Shown: positions 45,138 through 56,663 of the stretch, piece after piece
How positions within the stretch are numbered: the stretch's first letter is position 1
How the letters are laid out: each line of letters opens with the position of its first letter
Assembly: GCA_026874595.1 (NCBI GenBank)
Contig: CM049320.1
Location: 23,259,714 to 23,323,713 of the forward strand
Origin: Sipunculus nudus
Lineage: Eukaryota > Annelida > Sipuncula > Golfingiida > Sipunculidae
DNA: 64,000 bases
Direction: 5' to 3'
The notes under the pieces: model-generated
Database searches by the model: none
Seen by the model: only the letters and a program-made list of their open reading frames with translations
What the model was told of the DNA's origin: nothing
Program-made: the position numbers and the translations under genes

Positions 45138-47546
45138 AGCTCAGCTGACTTTCAGTCATGCTGGGCTATAGCGATGGGTCTTTGTCCGTCATCCTTCCGT
45201 CTGGCCGGCCGCAGGGCACAAATAGTAACTGTAGGGGCTAGGGCCATGAACCCTATGCAGTCTTAGAGGTTCTAAAAAGATCTTGCAAACCTGAAATTAG
45301 GTCACTGCGACCTATATTCTCGAAGTTATGGGGTGTGTTTGCACCCCCCAGAAATAACTCTTTGAGACAAAATTTTCATCCCAAACTTTCCATCTTTCAC
45401 ATACAGCTCACCTACCAACAGGGGAAGAACCATAATTTTTTTGAGGTCAAAAGGTCAAAGGTCAAAGTCACAGGAGCCTCTTCTTTGAAAAGCCTGTGGA
45501 TGCATTTTAAGCCAACCCTTTCATCCCAATTCTTTGATTTTTCACATATAGCTCACCTACTAAGTTGGAGAAGAATCCTATAGATTTTGAGGTCACAAGG
45601 TCAAAGGTCAGGGTCACAGGATCCACTTCTTTGAAAAGGTTGTGGACACATTTCAGGCTAGACTTTTCATTCCAAACCTTCCAGCACTGATATCACTTCT
45701 CTGCCAACAGGGGAAAAGACCTGTTGATTTTGAGGTCAAAGGTCAAGTTCACAGCACCCACTTCTTGCGTGGAGTCGTTTTCAGGCAAACTTTTCAATCT
45801 GTACCTTCCATCTGTCATATATGGCTTACCTACCAATAAGGGAAGAAGCCTATTGATGTTGAGGTCAAAAAGTCAAAGGTCAAGGTCACAATATTTAATT
45901 GTTCTAAATGCTTGTGAGCATATTTCAAGTGTAACTGTTCAACCCAAACCTTCAGTCTTTCACATATGCCACATCTATGCATCACTCAGTTTGACTCAAA
46001 CTTCATATTTATGGGTCTTTTTGCTTGAATAAATAACTTATTGATTTTGGGGTCAGCTGGTCAGCAGGTTAAAGGTTGCAGGTCAAAGTTATTCACCCAT
46101 TGGTTGCCTAGTAATTACACAAGATTTAAGTGGTTAGTAGTTACCCATCATTTAGAAAGAATCCAGTTGATATATGGGCAAAAGGCCAAGGTCATAGGTC
46201 AGGGATGTTCACAATTACTTATTTTATAGACCATCTCTATTTTTCTTGTATATATAACCATCCCACTCCAGCTGGTACATCTCCCTGTGTGGCTGTAATT
46301 GTGAGTGACACTGGTGACATATGACTCCCTTTTGTATCAGCCTATTAAGTGATAAGGCTCAGTGATAAGTACCTCGTTACTTCATAACAAAAACACTGTT
46401 GTCAGAATGCTTCAGCCAGGCATTAAGACTAAGAGAGTATAGTATTAAGGTTTAGCTACTGATTTATAAGATGATGGGAACATTTTGCAGTTTATTTTAT
46501 GGAATTCTAGCAATAAACTTAGTTTCCTAGATATCTGAATATTTTAATATATATCACCACATATAAAAGCAAGTGTTTGTCCTCATAATATGTTGATGTG
46601 TACCTTGATTTAGGATGGCTTTTTGTTTTATTTCAAGACTCTTAGTCATGCTTTCTGCATTTCTTTTCTTTCAGGTATGGCAGTTTACCTACCCTGCTGA
46701 CCCCATTGAAAAGCAGAGTGATAATAAAAAATATTGGACTTACACTTTTTACAATTGCATATCTATAAATCTGATATGAGGGCCTGGACATGCCTTTTGA
46801 ATTATTTTGGGCATTCATTACTGGATAATTTGCCCCAAGTTTGGTCTCTTATTGGAGAATGTGGGATATCAAATGTCATACTTGTCAGAAATCCATTATG
46901 TCTGCCAGTTAGCCACCTTAGAAATTCTTTCTTTAGTGCAGTTTCAGTAATTTTTCTTTAATGTTTGGTCCGATTTAGAGAATGTTTGTTGTCTGATTTC
47001 AGACTTGTCAGAAGTCCAATATGGCCACCAGGCAACCATCTTTTAATTCCTTTTGATCATATTATCTCAAGAACAGTTAAAGTGAATGCAGATGGATGTA
47101 TATTTATGTAATCTTGTAAAGGATTGGGTCAAATATTTCTGAATAAATATTACCATCATTTATAAAAGTGCAGTACAGTTGGCTTGTATTGAATAAAAAT
47201 TCATACAGGAGCACCTGTTTCTCAATAATTCTTGCATGTATTTCCTTGATTTTTGCTATATATTTTGATCTTATATTTGCCCTTTGTGGTGTTCCTTTTG
47301 AGACTGACAGGTTTCAAGCAAGCTGTTGGAATAGTTCCTGATAGCTTAACAATCATGCATTTCCTCAGACCATCAATTCACTGTGTTTTAACCAGACATA
47401 GGTGATATATATTTCTGTTGTCATAGAAAATTTTCAACAAATTGGCAAATTGGTTCTTCAAAATTTGACTGGAAGTTGTGAATCTCAGTCCATGATGTCA
47501 CAGGTCATGCTTGGCAGCTGAGCGTCATGACCCATGGGTCACTTGT
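45138..47546 (+). mobile_element. Helitron-like element, family 1, copy e with AGGTCA arrays
   Basis: The left end AGCTCAGCTGACTTTCAGTC, a GTCCGTCATCC tract, and the right end CAGCTGAGCGTCATGACCCA then TGGGTCACTTGT. The interior has four degenerate units of about 140 bp, each with a cluster of AGGTCA half-sites. It is 2409 bp, with 249 bp separating it from copy f. Confidence 0.65.
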
Positions 47547-47795
47547 TATACTCTACTGGGTCTCAAAATGTCCAGTTTCAATTAGAATTTAAAGATTTTC
47601 TCAATAGGGAAGACCCCCCCCCCCCCCCATACCATTATAATTTTCATAGCCGAAAAAATATTAATGACATAAGAAGCTTTCATAATATCCATCAACTGCC
47701 AATACCTTCCACAAATATTCGTTGAAATAAAACGGGCACCTGTCACTATCTGCTACCAATTCCTTGTGCAAGGTGCCGATAAATTCATGATTTTT

Positions 47796-50389
47796 AGCTA
47801 AGCTGACTATAAGTCATCTGAGCTTTAGTCGTGGTCCATTGTCCGTCGTCCGTCCGTCTGTCCGTCCGTCCGTCCGTCGATGTGGCACGTTTTGAAACCG
47901 TAAGATCTAGGAATCCAAAATTCGGCATAATGTTAGATGTCCCCAAGATCTCCTACCAAGCCGAAAACTGGGTCTTTGCGACTTTGTTCCTTTGAGAAAT
48001 TAAGGAAAAACCTCAATTTTTTATTAAAAACCTATTTTAACACTTCAGGACTGCCTAATATCAAAACCACTCATCCGTTTTTCCTCATATTTACCATAAA
48101 TATTCCTCTATATAGTTCCTATATACATGCCAGAAATTATGTCTGTATTTTATAATTTAAAAAAGTTATGGGCTTAAACATAATGCATTTTGTAAAAAAT
48201 TAGGAAAGATATTTGATAACTTAACACAAAATATGTTAAAGCTATGGACTTTTTGACAGTAATATAATTTTAATTAATCAAAATTAAATTGTATGACCAA
48301 AATTAGATCAAAATCTTTTAAATTTTTTAAAATATTAACTAAAATAAAAAATTTGTACCTTTAATTTTGCCCAACTTTGACCGTGTCACGTTTTTTTCCT
48401 GTAAGTACTGTGGATTTAATTTTCACAGCATGTTTTTGTTAGCATTTTGTCTGTTAACACCAAAAATTTGAAACCAGTTGATCAAAAACTGTAGATTTTA
48501 TTCAAGTTTTCAAGCACCATGTAACATATTGTTTACATCAAGCTAGTGTTATGCAGTTTGCAAGAGCTCAGCTCCCCAGCTTCAGCTCTCAGTTCCTAAA
48601 ATTTGGCATACAATTAGATGTCTCCAAAATCCCCTACCATGCCAAGAATTTGGTCACTAGGACTTAATACCTTCGAGATAATAATGAAAAACTTCCTTTT
48701 TCCATTACAAACCCATTGTTACACTTCAAGACTGCCTAATATAAAAACTACTGATCTGACTTTAATCATATATAATATACATCTTTTTCTATACATTTTC
48801 TATGCACATGCCAGAAATGATGTCAGTATTGTGTAATTGTTTTAAGTTATGGGCCCAAACATAATGCACTTTGTAAAAAATCAAGAAATATATTTACTCC
48901 CTTGACAAGGGGATTGCTGAAGCTAGATTTTTTGTCAGGGATGTAACATTATTTAATCAAGATTCAATTGAATACCCAAAATTAGTTCTGAATTTTTCAA
49001 ATTTTATAGGTTATTAGTATAAATATAAAATTAGTACCGTAAATTTTGCCTAACTTTGACCATAGCACGTTTGTTTCCTGTGAGCACTGTTGATATAATT
49101 TTCATATCTTGCACACATAAGGACTGCAGCTTTTTAGTTTAGAAAGCTGAAAGAAATTGGCCAAAAATTGTAGCTTTTATTAATGTTTTTATGAGACCAT
49201 GTCAGACCTTGACTCTCTCCAGCCCCTCTTGAGTCACCTGTATGTTGACCTTGTTGAACTTTCAGCAAATTATGCATGCTTGAGGTGAGACATACACTGG
49301 GGCAGCCTGGCAGCTTATGGCCAGCCACAGTTGATCCAGGTGTCCAACCCAACTCATCTAGTAGTTTTAACCAACAGCATAACAATAAACAATAAATTAA
49401 TAATTTTTTATTGGTTTTTAATAACAAATTAAAGAAAAATAGAAAAGGATTTTGTTAGTTTATAATAACAGGAAATTAACTTGCAGTTACTGATGATATA
49501 AGAATCTTGTATCGATGGATAGAATGTCATGTATTCCAAATAACACCATGCAGTCACCTATGGTATTTTTCAGTTCAATTTTAATGATAAAAAGGTAAAT
49601 CATATTATTCATTACTAATCATTAAGGATCATATGAAGGAAATTAATGATAGACAAAGATGCAGTTGATAATATAGTAATCTAGATTCCTACTGTGTCTA
49701 GTGTGTACATTGATGTGAAATCAGTCCAAAATGAATATATTACATTTATTTATTTTAAAGCCATAAAACCAGGTACTTATGATCATTATTTACAGGTGTG
49801 AATTTTGTATTTTCTTGATTCTCAACATCATTGTTTGGTGAAAACTGTGCAATTGTATTTAAATACGAATATGAATATGTACTCCATCATAAAATTTCTT
49901 GCATAAAGAATGGGAATTCAGGTAAAAATGAAAGTATATGAATACCAGTGCAAATACTTTCAAATTGTATTCATGAATGCATTCATGAATAAATTCTTTA
50001 ATATTATTTTTTTATAATCATTTCAGTTATATTTCATTTAAAAAAAAATACGATTCTCTTATTATTTTTAATAAAAATTATATTTGGGACAATATTTGTA
50101 ATTTTTTTTAAATAAATAGTTATACTCTTATATTATATGTTCTGCTTATAAGTTATGTGGCCAAGTCAAAACTGTGTGACAGCAGTACTCCATTTGTGAA
50201 TAAAATAAATGAAATCAATCCTCTTCCCTGTCTCCAAAGGTACTATCAAAATCATACATAAGCTAAACAACAACAACTCATAATACAGCTTATATTTATT
50301 ACCCCACAAAACCAGCATGTGCCTCATTTCTAAATCATATTTTTTTATCATATATAACAGCTGAGCGCCGTGACCAATAGGTCCCTTGT
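47796..50389 (+). mobile_element. Helitron-like element, family 1, copy f (2.6 kb)
   Basis: The left end AGCTAAGCTGACTATAAGTC is followed by GTCCGTCGTCCGTCCGTCTG; the right end is CAGCTGAGCGCCGTGACCAA then TAGGTCCCTTGT. It matches copy b (21029-23642) over nearly all its length, including the GATCCAGGTGTCCAACCCAA stretch. Non-coding. Confidence 0.65.
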
Positions 50390-50956
50390 TTTTTTGTTTT
50401 TTTTTTCGGTCAAATGAGCATACATACGGACTGCTCTGCCTGTAAATTAAAGACTGTGCATTTTTTTGTGTTGGTCGCTTTGTCAATCTGTGCATTGCAT
50501 ACATTATATGCTATTTGGGGGAAGAAAATGAGCCAAAGATAAATTATGTCTCTCGTTTTTCCACGTAGTACGCGAAACGTGTTTTCGCCACTTAAGGACT
50601 TTTTAGTAAGCCGCAACAGGACACATATACAAAGAGAGGGGTAGTGAGATATAGAGTGAGTGGTTTACGTTATTGAGCTGATCTAACCTTACGTGGATTA
50701 TACCTTATTGTTCTGTCGCATATGTTCAATATTTGAATCAATGATTAAGGTAACATCTTTAACTAAGCATACATTAACACAGTAACCTCTAAACCTCTTA
50801 TTATATTCCTAGCTGATCCATAAACTACGGAGAATCTGATATCCCATTGCTTTTAAACAGATCGCTTAGCATTATATATGGGAGGGGGGGGGGGGTAGCG
50901 CAAAGATTGTGCGTGTGCGTCCATGTCCTTTACTTCAGGAGAAAGTTTTTCTTTTA

Positions 50957-50958
<2 letters not shown>

Positions 50959-51020
<62 letters not shown>
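50959..51020. repeat. (AT)31 microsatellite
   Basis: An uninterrupted AT dinucleotide run. It sits where other family 5 copies have a short TATATA tract (about 20938), so it expanded inside that repeat. Confidence 0.95.
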
Positions 51021-51024
<4 letters not shown>

Positions 51025-53248
51025 CAATTGTGCTATGCGAAGCACATCTTTATTCAGTCTGTGATAAAAATGGGGAATTTACGCTAATTTTCCCCTTTTT
51101 TTCACTCTTTATTTCAAAGCCGTCTGCTCTTTTTTACCGGAGCACTAACCCTTAATTCGGTTAATTATTTGCCTTTGGCAGGCCTTGTCAAATCACATTC
51201 CTGTCTCATTTTACTTATGGTCTTAATAGTTAAATTACCTTACTATCTCTTATCTGTTTATAATTATGTTGTTGAGGGAGCTGGGTTGGTATCAGTGACT
51301 CTGAACAGTGTAGCTCGACTGCCATCTTGTCCTCTTTTAGCTTTGGCTTTAGACGGACCTCCACGAAACTAGAACCCGGCAAAAAATGGCCATTTGCGCA
51401 TGTTTAGCAGGTTTTTTTAACTATTGATGTATCGGCATAAAAAAACATGCATTTTTTTTCAGCATGGGATAAATTTACATATAAATGTATAATTCTCATC
51501 AGGAAAAATGACTTTAAAAAAAAAACTTTAAGAAAAGAGTTTCATTTGATTTTTAGATCTCTTTGAAGTAATGATTATATTAAAAATATATATATATATA
51601 TATATATTTATATTTTTGGCAAAATGGGTCATTTCTTGGGGAAAAATACTTTAGAAATATCTGCGAAAGGAGGTTATATAAGCAAGGGCGCATGATCACT
51701 GGCAATATGTGAAAGTGCTTGCGGAACGTACATCACCCGTACATTAATGGAAGGACGCCCGACCCATATCAACACATAACTTTAGGAATGTTACGATTTC
51801 TTAACGACAAATTTTGTTGAACGAGATCTGTTAAAAAAATGTCTTTAAATTGCACAGCAAGTGGCTTTTACGGTGAGTTGTAACTCTTTAGCCTAAAGCT
51901 GATCGAGTCACCAGCTGATTCATTGGACCGAAAAACATAAATATAGATGTTTTGGAGTTTATTGTATTTTGAAGGTTCATATTGTTACAGCCTTCTTGAA
52001 TTTTTTTTAAATATAGATAAAACCTAGGGTTGCCCATCTATTGATGTCTCGGTCCGATTTTAAGCCCAGGCGGCGATTTAACGGCAGATTTACCTTCCAG
52101 ACTTAAGAAGCTTCTGTGACGTACCAGCCTAAATCAAATTTATGCCCATATATACGAAGTTTGCTCTTCGAGGAGTGGCTATAGGCTGTATATGCAATCA
52201 TTAACATGCCTTGAGACGACCGATGTTTTAACATGAAAAGTTTTTGCTGCATTTCCTTTTCTTTATTCCGTCTGTCATTTCATATTTTTTTTCCTGTAAT
52301 CCATTTGGTTCTTCTGGTCTTCGGCAACTTGTGTGCACAAATGGATATAGTAAACTATTTTACCTTTTCTAAATGTCCTAAACTCTTGACAGGGTCAACT
52401 GTAATATGATCATAGTTTGTATTTATTTTTGGGCAGACGATCGACTGGCAGATCGCCATAAATCCTCAACAGACGTATTTGAATTCCCGTTGTATAGTCA
52501 CATGTCATATCTCTAATAGAAAACCTGTTTATATGTAGTCTTTTTTTAGGGAAAAGCATCTGTCTTATTTTTTCCCACACCCCAAAAAAAACTTGGGAAT
52601 ACATTTTCTTGGTCACTCCCCGCTCTGCAGTGTACATGGAAAAAATGTAAAGTAAATGTTAAGTTACAAAAATGCAATTCCAACCAAAAAATATGGTTCA
52701 AATGCCCTGCCATAAGTATATTGAAAGTGTTTTTATGTTTACAAGTGGTAGGTATGCAGCCGCAAGTACATCTCTTTCTGTTGTAGGCCTAGATGTGCGT
52801 GCTTCCCTGTCCTAATTGTATGTTATGGTATAGACCAGTATATACTAGTATATAGTATAGTACAGTATATACTTTATACAGAGCACCAATGCGCTACCTG
52901 ACAGTCGTGAGGTTTAAAATATCAGCGGACCTATTTTCTTGACGTTTGCTTGACGGACACCTTCGTTCACCGCGACATCCATGCACTATAAAGTGTAATA
53001 TATGACAGACATACCACGATCGGTATACACTTGACCTGTGAGTGACCTATATCTGTAGCTGTCTCTGTTCTAGTTTCAATTCATTTAGTCTCCTTTAAGA
53101 AGACTTGTCCCTCTCCGCTCGTCTTAGCGATGGGATCTTACGTATTCATGTCGTTTGTTGGACGTTAAAGACGCCTCTATGTAGATATAAGATCCGGTGT
53201 TCATAGTTAACGAGTGTGTAGATAACGCTGGCTTGCATTGACTGGAGA

Positions 53249-53296
53249 TCAAACTCTCTCTCTCTCTCTCTCCTACACACACACACACACACACAC
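53249..53296. repeat. (CT)n-(CA)n microsatellite
   Basis: A CT run followed by an AC run, separated by CCTA. Confidence 0.9.
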
Positions 53297-55749
53297 CTCG
53301 ACACAGCAACCATGCATATGGGTAACAGTTTGATCGTGGACTCACTTATCGGATACAACCACATCCATGATTAAACTCATAACTTTACTTTTTACTTAAC
53401 ACCCAAATGTACCTATTTGACGAGTGAAGGTCACAAATTACAGATATGCATGCATGCATGGCTGATTTCAGCTCGCATGTAAGTTAAAATTTATAATATC
53501 GATTATATCGTAACTCATTCTGAAGTTTCAACAACCACGACTTCCTCTCGGTTTTGACGTAGTCTTTTTTTTTTCACAGATAAGAGAAATAGGTTTTCAT
53601 TCGGTTTCAGATTTATTTCAATTCATCCTTTTATACGACGGAGCTTTGGCAGGTTACATGATGGTAGGCGGCAGGCCCGTGACGAACTGATGGAATTATA
53701 ATAAAGAAATAGTCCAATCAGAGATCACAAAATCGGTCAGTACACAACCTGTTCATTTCGTTTTTCACACGAATGGGCCACGTATGTCATATAAAATGTT
53801 TGCGATGTCCTGGACCCCCCTGTTCTGGCTCTGGGGACTTTTTTTTTTAAGTTTTGTCATTAGCCCTCCTGGATTGGACCTCTCCTTTTCCTAAATCCTG
53901 GATCCGCCCCCGACAGTTGACACCCCTACCCCTCCGAATTTGAAAATCTGGCAAGACTGAATTACTTATAATACAACTGAAGTTTTTAATTAATTGCAAG
54001 AAAACCGCAGTGGACCGTTACGGCAGCATAGGCCCATATATAGGCCCTAAGCAAGCGAGCGTTCCATGCAAATCATGTTAAGTTACACAAAACATACCGG
54101 TATTTATTTATTTATTTTTGGCCTAATACCGGGTACGACAAATTCGCAGGCCGTTTAGAATAGCATATTGAAAAGGGACCAAGAGCCTCTTCATAGATAT
54201 GACCTCAGAAATGTGAATACAGTCGTGTGATCTTTAGAAATAATATACACTTTTTCAAATATTAATATTCCGGTTTGTGTACCCTGGCATTCCCTGCTAA
54301 CGGCAACCACGTGACGGGGAAAAGTTGGACCGTCATGCATAGAACATACCGAGTCTGTAAATTACTAGGGTATCTTCGATTCGCTTCAGTTTGAAAATTC
54401 ATCTCAGGGCTCCCAAAAGGCCCCTAAACTAATATAAGAATTTCATAGGAATCCTCGGGGACTAAATTTAGTTTATAGCAATTTTAATACAAATATAGGA
54501 TACGTATTACGGTATAGGAGTTTTCAATGCACAATCGTTTCATTCGGGTTACTTTCCAGGACTCAGTTCCTAAAGCAACGTCTTCAGTCTTGTTAATCAT
54601 CTACAGTTTTACGATTGCAATAATTTTTTTTTAATTCTCCACAGAGCCCCTTACTGCATAAATTTAAATGTACTGAATTTACATAACATGTAATTATTTT
54701 TCTGAATATTTTCATGTCAACAATTATAAGAGGGGGGTTGCTGTAGATTAGTGTTTAGAACTAAAAATCCACATACCCATTTCTATCATGGAAACCCCAA
54801 GCGGAAAGAGTTCCAATTGCTAATCTGAAGTGACCCTTCAGGAAATCCTCAGTTATATGGGGTGGGTTTTTTTAATTCCATATAACAATTGTCGGTACGC
54901 TGACGGTAGCCACCGTTAGGTGTCGTTAGTTTGCCGTGCAAGGGGAATTATAATGGTACTTGTTCACTCAACGTAAACGCACTCTTCAAAAGCTTCTCAA
55001 ACTCCCGGAGGGCGGGGGGGGGGGGGGGGGGGGGGTAGGCCCCTTTTGCATTGCACTATAATTGGAGGTTTCGGGCGTGAGCCAAACCAGTACTATTCCG
55101 CTCTATAAAGGTTCCATCAAATTCTTGCATCCAGCGCCCTTGTCAAACCCAGTCTACTTCTCCCGATTACCCCCCCCCCCCCAACACACACACACACGGG
55201 GCTCCCATTTTATGTACATACTCAAACCACAATCACACGTCGAAATTATTGGTATACCAGAAGTTGTATTAATAATCTTTCACCACTCATCCATTCAAGT
55301 GGAGCCAAAACAACAATACGTGGGATGGAAAAATTCACATGACATTTTAATCATTATGGTACAGACAGGCTACTTAAACATAACGTCCTTACACGGACTT
55401 CAGCCGGAGTGTGTACCTTCATCAATACTTCTGTGCGCACGCGCACGAGGTACTTCCTGTAAGCAAGGGACCAGGCGTCTACCTTTTGTACCCTGCAATC
55501 GCCACCTCCCTGCACCGGTTTTCAACAGATTTTAAACATATATATAGCACTTCTCACGGTTTTGGAACCAATTTAAACACCATACTGGTCTGGGCTAGCT
55601 AGCTTATTCAAGTTAAGCATATCACGAGGAGAACGGATTTTTGTTTTATATACAAAAAGCTGGTAACAATGCCGCAAGCTCAGCAGAGCACATTTTTTGT
55701 CACAACTGTCTGCATTGGGTGTGATCTTTCATAAATTTTAAATATTTTT

Positions 55750-56241
55750 TTAGGTTACAACTGTAGCACCAAGTAAAGAAACTATTTTTGCGTAATGCGG
55801 TGTGTGAAAAGCATGAAAGCTTACTGTAAGATATAGTTTTAATTCTTTCAAGTCTTTAGCGTTAAATGCATATTTGTTAACAGTAAAACCATAAAAATAA
55901 TAAAACAATTTCTTAGCCCCGGCATAACGATGAATATAGAAAGTTACAGGTGGAAATGGTGTTATGGTGACAGATAAACGATATGGAACTTGTGTGAACT
56001 GATTATGCAGTTTATATTTCCTACAAGAAATTGAATCTAAGGCATACAAATAACCCATGGAGGGCATGACCAGCTTAAATAAGCAATGTTTCCTGGTTGT
56101 TGTGTCAGTGGTAATAATAATAATACACAAATTCTGAGGTAAACATACTGCATATGCTATGTACTCAACAGAATATGGAAGGCTACGCAAAAACCCGTCC
56201 ATAAAAGCAATATTGTACACATATATAGCAAAGACAGTCAC
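55750..56241 (-). CDS. Unrecognised open frame, about 160 codons
   Basis: The frame is open from about 56289 down to a stop at 55750, with the first ATG about 13 codons after the GTG at 56241. The translation is rich in Tyr, Phe and His (for example QVPYRLSVTITPFPPVTFYI) and reads more like protein than the flanking AT-rich frames, but I recognise no domain. It lies 350 bp beyond the eIF5A stop on the same strand, so it may be 3' UTR, an exon of an unknown gene, or a decayed gene fragment. No convincing acceptor precedes it. Confidence 0.2.
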   Translation of the reverse strand: MTVFAIYVYNIAFMDGFLRSLPYSVEYIAYAVCLPQNLCIIIITTDTTTRKHCLFKLVMPSMGYLYALDSISCRKYKLHNQFTQVPYRLSVTITPFPPVTFYIHRYAGAKKLFYYFYGFTVNKYAFNAKDLKELKLYLTVSFHAFHTPHYAKIVSLLGATVVT

Positions 56242-56594
56242 TCTCCCACCTGTTGTTTTGTTTTTTTTTTCCAGGAGGGTTGTGTTACTTTATACAAATT
56301 TATGACCATGGAACCATTCCAAAGGCACAAACAATAAATCCGAAACGCGCGACCAATGAACAAGCTGGTATCTCCCGCTCGTCAACAACAAGAGTTCAGT
56401 TGCAGTTCTTTTACCTTTAATGTTTGCTTCTGGAAAGGTTCCACGAACTGTGAAGGCAAGCCTCTACCTGTTTGCCAGAAAAATGTTCTCTTCTGTTTCT
56501 TTAAAGTTCTTAACACAATGATTTTAATATCATGCCACCCAACCCCTTGACAAAGATGAAAATTTTATTATATATCCTTAACACTTGATGATGC

Positions 56595-56663
56595 CTATTT
56601 CTTCTGAGCAATAGTTCTGACGGACATAACTTTTTCATCATCCAGGGCAGAGACTACTTGTAC
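56595..56663 (-). CDS. eIF5A terminal coding exon
   Basis: Twenty-two codons plus a TAG stop (56597-56595). It encodes [20 protein letters not shown] and ends in two lysines. It corresponds to the last strand and helix of eIF5A (ITVLSAMTEEAAVAIK). An AATAAA on the - strand at 56569-56564 is only 26 nt past the stop; an ATTAAA at 56421-56416 is another candidate for the poly(A) signal. Confidence 0.82.
   Translation of the reverse strand, partial: VQVVSALDDEKVMSVRTIAQKK

Larger units (their letters stand above)
50390..56594. other. Intergenic stretch, mostly unexplained
   Basis: It holds an AT microsatellite, a partial family 5 copy (51015-51200), a CT/AC microsatellite, G and C runs (about 50881, 55012-55035, 55171) and the unrecognised frame at 55750-56241. 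It is richer in GC and CpG around 52-54 kb than the repeat-filled regions. I recognise no gene. Confidence 0.4.

Noticed and set aside
48618-48836. 72-codon frame similar to frames at 21836, 47937, 62306 and 62987
   Set aside because: These are the same non-coding segment in family 1 copies b, f and g; the similarity reflects the repeat, and the frames carry no start or domain evidence of function.
50847-51155. 102-codon open frame with a long Ile-Tyr repeat
   Set aside because: It is the (AT)31 microsatellite read through, inside a family 5 repeat.
55062-55535. 157-codon open frame on the + strand
   Set aside because: It spans C and CA runs and a weak dispersed repeat; composition and lack of any recognisable domain argue against coding.
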